Source of the DNA: Annona cherimola
Lineage: Eukaryota > Streptophyta > Magnoliopsida > Magnoliales > Annonaceae
Direction: 5' to 3'
Length of the DNA stretch: 64,000 nt
Assembly (NCBI GenBank): GCA_030490835.1
Contig: CM059971.1
Span: 128,310,564-128,374,563, forward strand
The notes under the pieces were generated by a model. It ran no database searches. It was not told where the DNA came from and worked only from the letters and a program-made list of their open reading frames with translations. Every line of letters begins with the position of its first letter. Position 1 is the stretch's first letter. This document shows positions 24,801 to 35,399 of the stretch, piece after piece. The position numbers were made by a program, and so were the translations under genes.

Positions 24801-26656
24801 CTGAGTTGAACCATCACAATGAACCAAAAGACAAAAGATGAAAAGAACAAAATGAATCAGAAAATTTTTCCTGTCATAGTGACAAGCTATGTTATCATGT
24901 CTGGTCAAAAATTAAGATCAGTACTTGTGTTTTCTCACACAAGGACATTCATATGCAGTATAAGCATCAAGATTTATAGTTTTAATTAACAATCTAAATT
25001 TATGGATGAACCTAGACCTCAAATGGCTTCAATTTTTGAAGTTAAGACAGCACAGAAAATAAAGGATAACTGCTCAAGCCAATATAGAATGACCAAGTGT
25101 GAAGCTGGAAAAAGCTTTGTCCTCCCTGCCAGTGGAATTTTTATGTTTCTAAAACTTTATTATTCCCAAATTAGATAATAACGTAAAAGAAATATCTGAA
25201 AAATGAATTCAAAGACCATCATTGGCGAATCATTCTCCAATAAGCACATGCACGCAAACACTTTAAAATCACAAGTGAGAGAAGTCAAGGGGATGTAAAT
25301 CATAAAACATCCAACAAAGGAAAAAAACATCCACAAGATCGGAAACAATGATCCACCAAATTAAATCCCACTTCAGGCAACCGTGTATTTTGAAATATAT
25401 CATATGATTGACTCGTGTGCATAGAGATTCATGTAAATGCGTAGCATGTGAACACAGCTACTAGCAGTATCTGCTCACCTTCTCAGCTGTAAAAGTTGAG
25501 CCTCCTTTGACTCCAATATGGCCTGGAGCTCTAATAGCTTATCATTCAATTGTTTTATGTCTTTCTTGAGGCGCTTGATGGTATTCTTTTCAGTACTGAT
25601 CTTCAACAGAGCAGGGATGCGTGGATTGGTTAAAGAAAAGATTTTGTGAATGACTTAGTCCAAGAACAGAATTTCTAAAACGCATTTAGGAACGTATGAG
25701 TTACAATTGTTATCACAGAACAAAATATGATATAAGAGACTCCATGGAGTCATCAGGTAGCAATTGATAGGCTGTTGCCAATTGCTAAATGTGATAGATG
25801 AAAAAAAAAAAAAAAAAAAATCTTGCTTACACTTCTTCTTATTTCAATCTCATGAAGAGTAAAAGAATTTAAAAAGTGACCTCAGTTCACCAGCATAAAG
25901 TATAATAAGAGTGAAACCATGAAAATTTAAAGATAGAAGGACTGCCCAATAGGAGCCACAGCGTCTTAACAATTTGTTCAGCCATCATATTGCATCAAAA
26001 TGTCATCGAGTTCATGTATGAGGATAGAAGGATGAGAATCCACGTAATGGAGGATATGAGTACCGTTGAAGATCTCACTTAAGAAATTTCTAAAAGAAAG
26101 ATATAAGGCATCAATCCACTCCTTAGAGAAGAAAACCCGGAACTGAGGATCCAAATTAGGGTTCTTTATATATGGAATAGCTGCATGAAATTAACCTTTG
26201 GTTATGATTTAATTTAGAAGAGAAGACAGCAGCGAGAAATGTAAAAAGAAGACAAAGATGCTCACCAAACCATGGCGTCCAATCAGCACTTGTTTGTAAG
26301 AAATTATTTCCGTGTGCTCCGAAGAAGTCTAAAACTTTGTCTTGCCTTCCAGATCGCAAGGCATGGACGATATAATAACGTAGAATTGAGACCTCCAGCT
26401 TAGATAATGTGGAAATAAGAACCATTTCTGAAGATGATGAGACGCATTGCTTCAAGAAACTAAGTAGGTTGACCAACTTTTCTGCCTCAAATTTAGGTAT
26501 GTAGAGAGAAAAAACTAAGTCCATGATCTTATCCACTTCAAAGCCTTGACCGATATCCGTGGATAACTCAGTCTCAAAGGCTTGAAGAGTATTTGTAAAA
26601 CCTCTAAAGAGAATAAATTCCCGTATAAGATCCACGGCATATTGCATGTTCTCCAT
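18869..26656 (-). CDS. WDR91-like WD40 repeat protein
   Basis: Fifteen exons on the minus strand: 26266-26656, 26058-26180, 25479-25620, 24472-24800, 23928-23986, 23626-23720, 22907-23009, 22693-22787, 22533-22595, 20822-20897, 20620-20728, 20315-20427, 19878-19936, 19182-19290, 18869-19003. The frame is continuous through every junction and gives 666 aa. Residues 1-170 are the WDR91 N-terminal domain (LIREFILFRGFTNTLQAFET; ADWTPWF; FSKEWIDALYLSFRNFL). About 175-219 is a coiled coil, 220-350 a low-complexity linker, and 350-666 WD repeats (GHTGPISRCRFS; SIDRTVRIWTYD; GTADGGIKAWNVD; GSADHSVRVTSIL). Animal WDR91 acts in endosome maturation; that role is only an inference here. Intron 2 is U12-type AT-AC, intron 11 is U12-type GT-AG and intron 12 is GC-AG. 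Intron 9 holds two transposons. Confidence 0.93.
19937..20314 (-). other. GC-AG intron (WDR91-like intron 12)
   Basis: The exon ends GGAAAG and the intron starts GCAGGT, the form expected of GC donors. The nearest GT, four bases downstream, would shift the frame and hit a stop at once in the next exon. Use of the GC donor gives the conserved SDGK-IFEWSLQNQGQ. Confidence 0.8.
20428..20619 (-). other. U12-type GT-AG intron (WDR91-like intron 11)
   Basis: The donor is GTATCCTTA, a perfect U12 match. The branch site is TTCCTTGAC, a perfect match to TTCCTTRAC, with about 11 nt from its adenosine to the AG. The joint reads HMF-D-MSAGLQITGW in frame. Confidence 0.9.
21049..21323. mobile_element. 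Tourist-like MITE in WDR91-like intron 9
   Basis: It begins GGACGTGTTTGAGAAGTGAT and ends AACAAATACACCC, worn forms of the GGGTGTGTTTGG family ends. The interior carries the family blocks AATGTAATATGATAGG, GATAGGTTAATTGTATG and GATTGAAAAGCAGAGTAG. Confidence 0.75.
21757..22207. mobile_element. hAT-like MITE in WDR91-like intron 9
   Basis: The ends AGGGCTTTTCCCAAGTATA and TATATTTGGGAAAAGCCC form inverted repeats over 451 bp. The flanks AAAATTGA and AAAATTAA agree at 7 of 8 positions. It belongs to the same family as 39310-39760. Confidence 0.75.
25621..26057 (-). other. U12-type AT-AC intron (WDR91-like intron 2)
   Basis: The intron begins ATATCCTCC, one base off the U12 donor consensus over its first eight positions, and ends CCAATCCAC. 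A branch-site match, TTCTTTAAC (consensus TTCCTTAAC), lies about 10 nt before the end. Splicing here restores the conserved reading FNG-T-R-IPALLKI across the joint. A GT-AG alternative in the same region would insert 15 unrelated residues. Confidence 0.88.
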
Positions 26657-27400
26657 GTGCTTTGAATCCTACCGGGCAAAATCTGTCTTGAAAGTTGAAA
26701 CAAATGAAAAAGCTTGAGACTATAATGCACGCCGCCTTGATTGTGAAGTAGGGTTTTTGGGCGTGTTGAGCTTCTTATATCGTTGCTCAAATAGACTCTA
26801 AAAATAGACCCAAAATTCCGTGTCTGTGGTAGTTAGAAAGGTCTAGAGCACCTCGAATAAAGCAAATTGAAAGAAAAGTAAATAAGAAGGGTTTGATGAA
26901 GTTTTACGGCATAAAGGCGGGGAAACTAGTGCCACTGATGCCTTCGGGGCGGGGCGGCGGGGGTTGGGGGTGGGGGCGGGGGGGGAGGGGGAGAGCGCGA
27001 GTGAAGGAGGAGCCCAAGCAATAAGCAATGCGTGTATGCCCTAGCTAGCAATAAAACGCCGAGGCCGCGGGTTTTATGAAGCAAGCAAGAAAAGAAGAGT
27101 GAAATAAAAGGATGACATCTTCATTCCACTTCCATATTCCAAATTCCAATCGACCAAAGGGGAGAGGGAGACCTGAGACCTGAAAATTTCAGGCCGTTTG
27201 ACTAGAGAGACGAGACGATAAATGTCTTCTCTCCCTTTGCCTCGGGGGGAGGCCGAGCTTGAGCCGCCTTAGACAAGGGTGGGACAGACTATGGTTGGTT
27301 GCTGATGCGCACCACAGACCGCCAATCCGATTTACTTGCCCATGAGCGTGGATGAGCGAAAGTGGCGTGCTCTCTCTGGCCGGTGAAGCAATTAAAATAT
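26657..27400. promoter_or_regulatory. 5' leader and promoter region of the WDR91-like gene
   Basis: This is the GC-rich upstream region of the minus-strand gene. It includes a long run of G tracts at 26946-26993 on the plus strand (C-rich on the gene's coding strand), a strong G-quadruplex candidate. Proline-rich frames across it are composition artefacts. No clear TATA box was identified. Confidence 0.4.
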
Positions 27401-27868
27401 TGGGTGAATTCCTTATGTACCTATAATTTTTAATTGTAATTATTCCAATGAATTTTAAAAGTTCTTCTTATATTCATGAATTTTCATCCTAATTCCACTT
27501 ATACTCACGCCGTTAGGATCCGTTAAAGAGGTCGTTAACTTTTTGAGAATTAACGAATATGTCTATCTCTAATAATGATTTTATAGCTAAAAATTCATAT
27601 TATAATAAATTTTTTTGTAATTCTACAATTATAAAATTATATATTATTTGAATATAAATTAAATTTAAGTAAAATGACCTTAAATTACATTAGAGCTTCG
27701 GCATATTCGTTATTTTACAGGAGACTAATGGCACATTTAATGGATCCCTAACCAGGTAGGTATAAGTGAAATTATGATAAAATTCGTTAGTATGAGATGA
27801 ATTTTTGAAAATTCATGAGTATAAGTGAAATTAGGTGTAAAATTCATGGATATGTAACGAATTCACCC
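27401..27868. mobile_element. hAT-type MITE, 468 bp
   Basis: The ends TGGGTGAATTCCTTATG and CGAATTCACCC form inverted repeats. The flanks are a perfect 8-bp duplication, TAAAATAT (27393-27400 and 27869-27876). Confidence 0.8.
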
Positions 27869-27959
27869 TAAAATATATATTTTTTGGTTCTACCAGAGGG
27901 ATTTGGCAACACTAAAAACTTATAAATTAAATCTTTTTCAATTTAAAGATGTATATGAA

Positions 27960-28457
27960 AAGTCATAAAACTTATGGGTAAAAGTTTTTAGTGTAAAAGT
28001 TTTTTTTTAATTTGAAGATATTGATGTGATATGGTAGAAGTAATGATGAAAAGTAAAAAATTAAGTTAAAATAGATAGGTTAGTTGTATGGGTAATTATA
28101 TAGAAGATGATTAGAAAGTAGAGTAGTTGTATAAGAAGATGTAAAAAAATGATAAAAAAATAAGATAGTTACGGAAATTGAAAAGTTTTACCTTGATAGT
28201 TTTTTGTTATTATTATACACACTATAAAACTTTTTACTCTCTACAACTACCAATTATTTCTTTACTTGTTTCTGCACAAATATCCTATTTTTTAATCATT
28301 TATACGTAACTCCCCTTACATGTAATCTATTTATTTTAAATTTATTTTTCGTTACTCTTCATCGTTACTCTTATCACATCACATCATTTTCTTTTATTTC
28401 AAAAACTTGTATACCTAAAACTTTTCATCAAAAGTTTTGTCAATTTCCATAAACACC
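27960..28457. mobile_element. Two Tourist-like MITE copies joined head to head
   Basis: From about 27975 to 28205 the family reads in one orientation (GATGTGATATGGTAGAAGTA, AAAATAGATAGGTTAGTTG). From 28206 to 28457 it reads in the other (ACTTTTTACTCTCTACAACT, TTATCACATCACATCATTTT, ending AAACACCC). The result is a roughly 500-bp palindrome. Confidence 0.65.
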
Positions 28458-28459
28458 CG

Positions 28460-30250
28460 ATTATATTTAATTAGTTAATTAGTTGAAATTTAATACTATA
28501 ATACAAAGGCCCCGATTGTATTTAATTAGTTATATATATGCTTATGTAACAAAGTTTACTTCGCGGATTAAGGATTTGACATTGGTTATTCTATTTATTT
28601 TTCTTCATAAATATATTTTCTAGTGTATTTAATCAATATACTAATTTTTGCTATTTTATAATACTTCTACATATTTATTTTTTATTTTTAAAAATCAATA
28701 ATTTTATAAGCACTTTCGTCATTTTCACCCCTTAAATACTTGATTAAAAATATTGTAAAATGATACAAATTAATATAAGAATTAAATTCATTTAGGAAAA
28801 TATGTTTATAAAAATCAAAATTAAAAATTAAATAACGTAAGTTTCATTTATATAAGTTTTAAGAATTTTATTAAAATATTTATTTTTAATAAATATTTTT
28901 GAATTAATATTGGTTCCATGAATATTATATCATCTTAAATTTTATATTATTTTATTAAATTGAATATAATGTAATGATTTGCTCTAGAAAAATAATATAT
29001 TTTCCTTTAAGGATTTAAATTTCGTTATCAGGTCTTAGTTATAACCAATTTTGTACATATCCAATACATTTACTTTTATATATAGTAATTGTAATATTAA
29101 AAGTCATAACTAATAGATGGTTTGAATGTTTCTTTATATATTACGAAAAGAAAAGTGATATAGTTAGCGGGCTAAGCGAGTCTACTTCTGAAAAAATCTA
29201 TTTACAATATTTTTTTTGCTTTTTTCTTCATATACAATTATCCCTATCTTTAAAAATTTTTAAAAAATATATACATATATCCGAAAATAATAAAATTAAG
29301 TTTATATGTTAAATACACTTAAATAAAAGGCAAATTTCACATATATACATATACTCATGAATTTTCAAATTTTCCTAATATACTCATTTATTTTTGCCTA
29401 AATTTCTACCTATCCTTATACTGGTAGAGATCCATTCAAAAATTGTTAACCCTTCTATGAAATGAAGAATATGCTAAAAATTTAATATAATTTTAGGTTA
29501 ATTTGCTCAAGGCTAGAAATTTACATTTAAATAATATATTATTTTATAATTGTAAAAGTAAAAAATTCTAATTAGGGATGAACATTTTTGACATTTTACG
29601 GGGATGCTAACTATTAATTTAACGAATCCCTAACTGGATAGATATAAGTGAAATTTTCAACTAAAATACATAGATACGTTAAAATTTTTTGAAAATTCAT
29701 ATGCATAGATAAAATTAAGAATAAAATTCATGGGTATACGATAAAATTTGTCCTTTTTATAAATGGTTATGAATATATTTGGGTTAAAGTTGTTTTAAAT
29801 AGATTACGATTTGAGTCATCCGACCGGAACAACCCAGTCACACTCCAGAGTTCGCTACCACTTGTAAGCTGTCGTGCCTGTCAACTTGTTCTAGCATGAG
29901 ATGACGTGAGATGAATTTTTTTTTTTAAAAAAAAAAAGTTATTATGTATTAATTGGAAATGAGAAAAATTATATTAGAATTGCAAAAAATTATATGAAAA
30001 ATAAAAAAGTAAAAAGTGTCTATAGGAATATAATTAAAGCCTATTTGACTGCACGGTTGATCTCTGTCTTCTTTAAAACAGGCCGTGCGTTAAACTTTTT
30101 CCATTGAAATTAAGCATAGCCAAACAAAGCTTTAGACCCGTCCAAATTCCAAACCAGCAGAGATGCAGCTGCTTGATGTAATTTGAGCGGGGAAATTTCC
30201 CCCCACCGAGCTCTATGGCTACGGCTAATTACCTATCCATGACCTTTTTG
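28460..30250. other. Intergenic AT-rich DNA with old MITE fragments
   Basis: No gene is recognised. One TIR element is visible at about 29329-29752: AGGCAAATTTCACATATATA at the left, and at the right a sequence whose inverse reads AGGACAAATTTTATCG. Around 29160-29330 and 30070-30240 lie fragments of other repeat families. Confidence 0.45.
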
Positions 30251-30412
30251 TTAAGGATGCATTTAAGAAGTGATAAAAAATTTTGACCGAAAGAAAATTA
30301 TGTAATATAACAGTTGGTTTGTAGAAATAATTGAATTAAAAATAAGATAATTATAAAAAGTAAAAAGTTCTGCATATCAAATTTTTACTTTGAAATTTTT
30401 TTTGAGGGTGTA

Positions 30413-32010
30413 TTTAGGAAGTTGTAGCGCTCCTTTTGTAGGCGGTCGGCACTCCGATAAATATTATTGTAATAAATAAAAATTAAAGTATTAAAATAAA
30501 AATAATAGCAAAATATAAAAGAGGGGAGTAGATACTAATCTTTTTTTGGGAAGATTAGAACACAAATATTGCATTGATGGATAAAGTACTGATTTATATA
30601 AATAGAGACCGGGCAAATCATATGCTATGGCGTAATAAAATAGAGATGACATTTTTAGAAGCTGGACTGTAACAGTGACTACGGACGCTTTGGGTATTTT
30701 TGGGATGAAAAAGAAAGGCAGTGGCAGTAGGTGAAAAGGTTGGCATAGATGAAAATGAAGGAAAAGGGGGGCAAAGAAAAAATGAAGACCAAGTGCCAGC
30801 GTCCTCCCCTTGCTCTCGTGAGTTTATCGCGTCCTTCGGACGTTGTGGAGTCCTTTATTTATAGCCTTTTTTGGGCAAACTGGTTATCTACGTGTCAACC
30901 TTCTATTGGTTCATATGTGTTGTGTACTTTGTTTTATCCTCTGGTTTTGGGCAAACTGGTTGTCCTCCTTTGCTTCGTGTCCAAGCAAAGAGCTGGACGA
31001 CAGAGATTGTTCGACAAGTGACAAGTTGCGGATGGGCTGTAACGGCTGGATCTAGAGAAAGAAATGCAAGAGTCATTAGATTGTGGCTGCCTGAACCTGT
31101 GGAGAGGAATGGAGGGACTGCCGGAGATGGGAGACGCCAGCTTTGGGTTGCCGTGAATCGGAGATGCCGAGCTTGTTTTGTGACGACGTGAATTGCTACC
31201 TGAATGCCGGATCCGGAGGAGAGATGGCGGGAGTCGTTGGTATGAAGCTATGTCAACAGCGGGCTGCCGCCGTGGAGGTTGAACGCTGGCCGGAATCAAG
31301 GCTCGCCGAAAGTTGGGTTTTAGGATGCAACTTTGAAGAAGGCGGATCTGCTGGGGATAAGAGAGTAGGGCTTCGCCGGAGAAGACGGCTAGAGGTGTGC
31401 ATGCCTTCAGCCCGATGAGCGGCTCTGATCGGTCGTCCGGTGGTTGCCGATGGAGATCGCAGGTAGCAGCGATGGCTTTTCCTTCGCGAGGAGAGAGTGC
31501 GATTTGGAGAAGATGACCTTTGGTCTTTTGGTACTCCGTCGGCACAATTGTTCCATACACGTGTGGCTCATGTGAAGACAATCTTAACCCTTGATTTTTA
31601 TATTTTGCTGGTCCAATGACTTTGTAATAATTTCATAAAAATAAATCTGGCATTGGGATGCATCTTTTAATTGAAAAATATGTATAATAGTGTCATTCCA
31701 TAAATGGACCAATATTTAATTAATATGGTTAAAATAGCTCAAAAATGGGGTGTCCGCAGAAGTAATAAAATTTTTAGATAAAAAATTCTTAGTATAAAAG
31801 TTTTTTAATTAGAAAAAAATAATGTGATATGCTAGAGATAATAATGATGAGTAAAAAAATAAAATTAAATAGATAAATCAATTGTTTATGTAGTTACAGA
31901 GAAACGATTGAAAAGTAAGATAATTGTACCGAAATATTTAATAAAATACTTAAAAAATAAGATGATTGTAGGGAGTAAAAAGTTTTATATTGAAAAATGT
32001 TAAGCAAAGT
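30413..32010. mobile_element. Tourist-like MITE split by a solo LTR
   Basis: The left end is GAGGGTGTATTTAGGAAGT (about 30404-30422). The body resumes at 31759 with GAAGTAATAAAATTTTTAGA and family blocks (AATAATGTGATATGCTAGAG, ACGATTGAAAAGTAAGATA) to about 32010. Removing 30423-31758 rejoins a normal copy. A further fragment of the family lies just upstream (30255-30400). Confidence 0.7.
30423..31758. mobile_element. Solo LTR, 1.34 kb
   Basis: It starts TGTAGCGCTCCTTTTG and ends GGGGTGTCCGCA, with the perfect 5-bp duplication GAAGT at 30418-30422 and 31759-31763. A TATA-like TTTATATAAATAGAG lies at about 30592-30606, in the place expected for an LTR promoter, followed by a GC-rich stretch. 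The overlapping frames on both strands at 30750-31580 match no protein family I know and are probably by-products. There is no gag-pol, so it is a solo LTR or a very small non-autonomous element. Confidence 0.75.
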
Positions 32011-32258
32011 CTACACATCTAAAAAAATTATGTTTTATAGTCCACTTTACAAAATTAACAATATCGTTTTTTAGAGTTGCTTACATTTTCAATCATTTTT
32101 CTTTATGTTTCATTAAAAAAGCTTAGCTGAATATACATTTTCTTTTGATGTAATAGCCTCTTTTCTAATTGACACACTAGGCAAATGCTTAATGCGAAGA
32201 ACAAAGGATTTCAATTAAACATAAATAATGTTGCTAAAAACAAATAGCAGTCAATTGA

Positions 32259-32540
32259 GGGTGCGTTTATTTTCACCTAAAACTTTTTAAATCAAAAATT
32301 TTCAATGTAAAACTTTTTATTCTTTATAATTATCATATTTTTAAACTATTTTTTACATCTTTTATACAACTATTTTACTTTTCAATCATTTTTATACAGC
32401 TACTTATATAACCAAATTATCTATTTTAACTTTATTATCTTTCCTATTGGCCTGATCACATCACATCATTTTCTCTAATTTTGAAAATTTTTATATCAAA
32501 ATTTTTTTCATCCAAAATTTTATCACTTACCAAATACACC
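32259..32540. mobile_element. Tourist-like MITE copy
   Basis: It begins GGGTGCGTTTATTTTCACC and ends CTTACCAAATACACC, with the family's ACTTTTTATTCTTTATAATT, TTCAATCATTTTTATACA and CACATCACATCATTTT blocks between. Confidence 0.75.
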
Positions 32541-33450
32541 TTGAGTCAATACAATCATAGAGTTCAATGTCTATGTCATTTGGTTCCAATACAGCGAATC
32601 TCACATGATGGCCCGTAAATCTGACGATTAATTACGGGTGATCGAAAAAATATTTTTTAATTTAAAAAAAATTTAAAATAGGCCCGTGGGCTTTACTTAG
32701 ATTTTTTACCGGAAGTTTGACACATAGTTTTGAATTTATTTGAAATTTTATTTTGATTTTTGAAAATAAAAACAATAAATTAAAAAATGATCAAATTTCA
32801 GATGATAGAAAATTTAGCCGATCCATAAATTTATATTAAAAAATTAAAATAAGAAATGTATCTTTGCCAATAAAATCGCAGGCCATTAATATAACAGAGG
32901 GCATGGGCATAGGCATGGGCCGGTTTAGTTGTTTTGCTTAGCACATTTGTTTTTAACAAAGAATGCTGAGAGCACAGTGCTAGTCTTGCTGCGAAGTGGT
33001 TGGCTGTGGCCGTCGACGGATGTCTCACGCCAATCTGGGTGGTCGTTGAAGGATCCAAATACCGGCCATCGATTAGACGCCGCCTGCTCATGCGCATCCT
33101 GCCATCATTTGCATTTCCCATTTGAGCTTCTTTCCGGCTAAGAATATATACATCCAGCTTTTATGCATGAATGAGCATTCATTTGCACATATGGCTTTTC
33201 TTCAATAATGAGAAATGAATGATCTGTGTTTATTAAAATGAACTAATTAAATGAATAAAACTTGCATTATTGAAACCATCTCACCCTCGTCGTTGTACAC
33301 CATGTCTTTGGATTTGAACTAGGACTTGCTCCATTTGACCGATACCGAGCTGCCATTAATCATTAACTTTTTATAAATAGAACAGTTGCACACGTCGGAG
33401 TACAGATTAAGAAATATTTGCAATTGTGAATTATATTAAAAAAAATTAAG
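32541..33450. other. Intergenic DNA, nothing recognised
   Basis: AT-rich with a slightly GC-richer patch at 32880-33125 that has short frames on both strands but no recognised product. Confidence 0.4.
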
Positions 33451-33451
33451 G

Positions 33452-34165
33452 GTCGATTCTACGTGTACCCGCTACTTTTATCCTTAATTCCAACTATACT
33501 TACTAGATTTTAAAACTTTCATCCATACCCGGTATTTATATTATCAATTCCAAGCATTTTTAATCTTTTATGAAAACCATTAGCTATGATTAGAAATGAC
33601 CAATATACCTCACAGATTTAGATTTTGTCCACTTTAAGGTCGCCGTCAACTGCTGTATCTAGCAAATCCGGTTCTCTCAAATCTGGCACTATTTGACGAC
33701 TTTAGATGAGACGAAACTTAAATCTAAATAGTACTTTGGTCATTTTTAATAAGAATTATTTATTTTTATGACAGATGGAGCATGCTTGGAATTAATAATA
33801 TACATACTTAGTGGGTGTTAATTAGATGAAAGTTTTCAAACTTAGGGTGTGTTTGACAATTAACAAAAAATGTCTTTTCAATCTAAAATTTTTCACTCTC
33901 CATAATTATTATATTTTTTAATTATTTTTTCACATTTTCCTATACAACTACCCTACTTTTCAATCATTTCTACGCAACTATCCACACAACTAACCTATTT
34001 ATTTTAACTTTATCATTTTTACTACTCATCATTACCTCTATCATATCACATCATTTGACAACTTTTACTCTCTAAAACTTTTCATTAAAAGTTTTATTCA
34101 TTATCGAACACACCCTTAGTAAGTGTAATTGGAATTAAAGATAAAAGTAGTGAGTATATTCAAAT
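33452..34165. mobile_element. Palindromic TIR element with a MITE inserted in its right arm
   Basis: The left arm (33465-33525: CCCGCTACTTTTATCC, TTAATTCCAACTATACTTAC) is repeated in inverse on the right (34116-34165: TTAGTAAGTGTAATTGGAAT, AAAGATAAAAGTAGTGAGTA). The centre has no transposase frame. The right arm is interrupted by the Tourist-like MITE at 33845-34115. Confidence 0.6.
33845..34115. mobile_element. Tourist-like MITE, 271 bp, with TTA duplication
   Basis: It begins GGGTGTGTTTGACAATTAAC and ends TTATCGAACACACCC. It is flanked by TTA (33842-33844 and 34116-34118), the target duplication of PIF/Harbinger Tourist elements. The opposite arm of the host palindrome shows the site with one TTA, so the insertion is directly readable. 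Confidence 0.85.
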
Positions 34166-34200
34166 CAATAGATTAAAAGAAGAAAGATTTATCAAGGTGT

Positions 34201-34280
34201 TATAATGATTAACCTTAAACCACTCTTATTTAATTTACTAGCATTTCTTGTAAATTAAATAAGAGTGGTATAATGATTAA
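34201..34280. repeat. Perfect 19-bp hairpin between 12-bp direct repeats
   Basis: CCACTCTTATTTAATTTAC (34220-34238) pairs exactly with GTAAATTAAATAAGAGTGG (34250-34268) across an 11-nt loop. The direct repeat TATAATGATTAA flanks it at 34201-34212 and 34269-34280. Confidence 0.8.
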
Positions 34281-35122
34281 TATTATGGACAAGAGCATGC
34301 TTCGATTATACCCTGAGGAAGAAAAGCTCTGGAACCTGGTTCCGAAGAATTGGAGTTTTCATGAAAGCTGCATGCAGAAATCGGAGACATATATGGTAAG
34401 AACATTAATTTCAACTCTTGCAAATACTACACACGTCATTGGAATTGGAAACCCATTTTACGGGTGCGTAAACAATATAGTAGTAAAATACCACCCGGGA
34501 GTTGAATTTGGGCTGACATTCCTCTCCGACTCTGCTTCTAAGGCTAAATGCCAGTAAAGCGTCTTCGATGCAGGAGTTCCTGATGAATCACATGCATGAA
34601 ATCAGTGCCCAAGTGCCAATTTTTTTTTTTATTATTTTAAAAGAAGCACTTATCTCTGCAATTAATTTCATTAATTGTAACCCTTGCTTATTTTATGGGA
34701 ATTTTTGTATCGTTTTGCACACGTCCCCCCGGTAATGGGGTTTTTACAGTTGATCCCCGAGTGTGAGGGTATTTAAAAAAAAAAAAGTCCCTCCGGTATA
34801 AGGGTTGTGAATGAGGCTGATTTACAATATCGGATATCACCGTGTATGTAAACATCATTAATAGCTTTACTAAGACAGGAAAAAATCAAGTGTGCAAACG
34901 TATATACCACAATCTTATATACACTACCTAAAGGACCCATTTATAGGTAGCCAAAAATTTTTTTTTAATAGAATTGTAGGCTCCACTGTTTTAAAATAAA
35001 AAATGGGGTGCATATATCCATGCTTTTTGTTTTTTCAAAAGTAAAAAATTCAAAAAATTATCAAATTTCACATAACGCATTCTAAGTGGGATCCACGTTC
35101 TTTATATGTATATATAAATATA
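34281..35122. other. Intergenic DNA with one unrecognised short frame
   Basis: A plus-strand frame of 94 codons (34273-34557) has fairly balanced codon use and a donor-like ATATG|GTAAG at 34394-34395, but I recognise no domain. The rest is AT-rich. A gene fragment is possible, but neither a promoter nor other exons could be seen. Confidence 0.3.
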
Positions 35123-35388
35123 GGGTGTGTTTGGCAATAAGAAAAACTTTTCAATTTAAAACTTTTCACTCTCCACAACCATGCTATTTTTTAATCACTT
35201 CTTCACATTTTTCTATACAATTACTCTACTTTTCAATCATTTATACACAATTATCAACACAACTAACCTATCTATTTCAACTTTATCTTATTTATTCCTC
35301 ATCATTACCCCTATTATATCACATCATTTGACAACTTTTACTCTCTATAACTTTTCATCAAAAGTTTTATTCATTCCCAAACACACCC
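35123..35388. mobile_element. Tourist-like MITE, 266 bp, well preserved
   Basis: It begins GGGTGTGTTTGGCAATAAG and ends CATTCCCAAACACACCC. The flanks are ATA on both sides. The interior matches the 42749-43029 and 33845-34115 copies block by block. Confidence 0.85.
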
Positions 35389-35399
35389 ATATATGAGAA

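Noticed and set aside
26057..26064. GT donor at 26063 for WDR91-like intron 2, paired with a CTAAG acceptor near 25655
   Set aside because: It stays in frame but inserts a VIHKIFSLTNP-type segment absent from the family, while the AT-AC option matches the family and has U12 signals.
30934..31581. 215-codon minus-strand frame
   Set aside because: It lies wholly inside a solo LTR with defined ends. Its Ser/Arg/Pro-rich composition reflects GC-rich DNA, and equally long frames occur on the other strand.
34273..34557. 94-codon plus-strand frame with balanced composition
   Set aside because: I could not link it to any family or to further exons. It is kept only as a possible gene fragment.
34590..34630. 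Minus-strand reading WHLG, considered as the missing ABIL SLSWHLGS segment
   Set aside because: The residues around it do not match ABIL, an A run precedes it, and a stop follows after about 20 codons.
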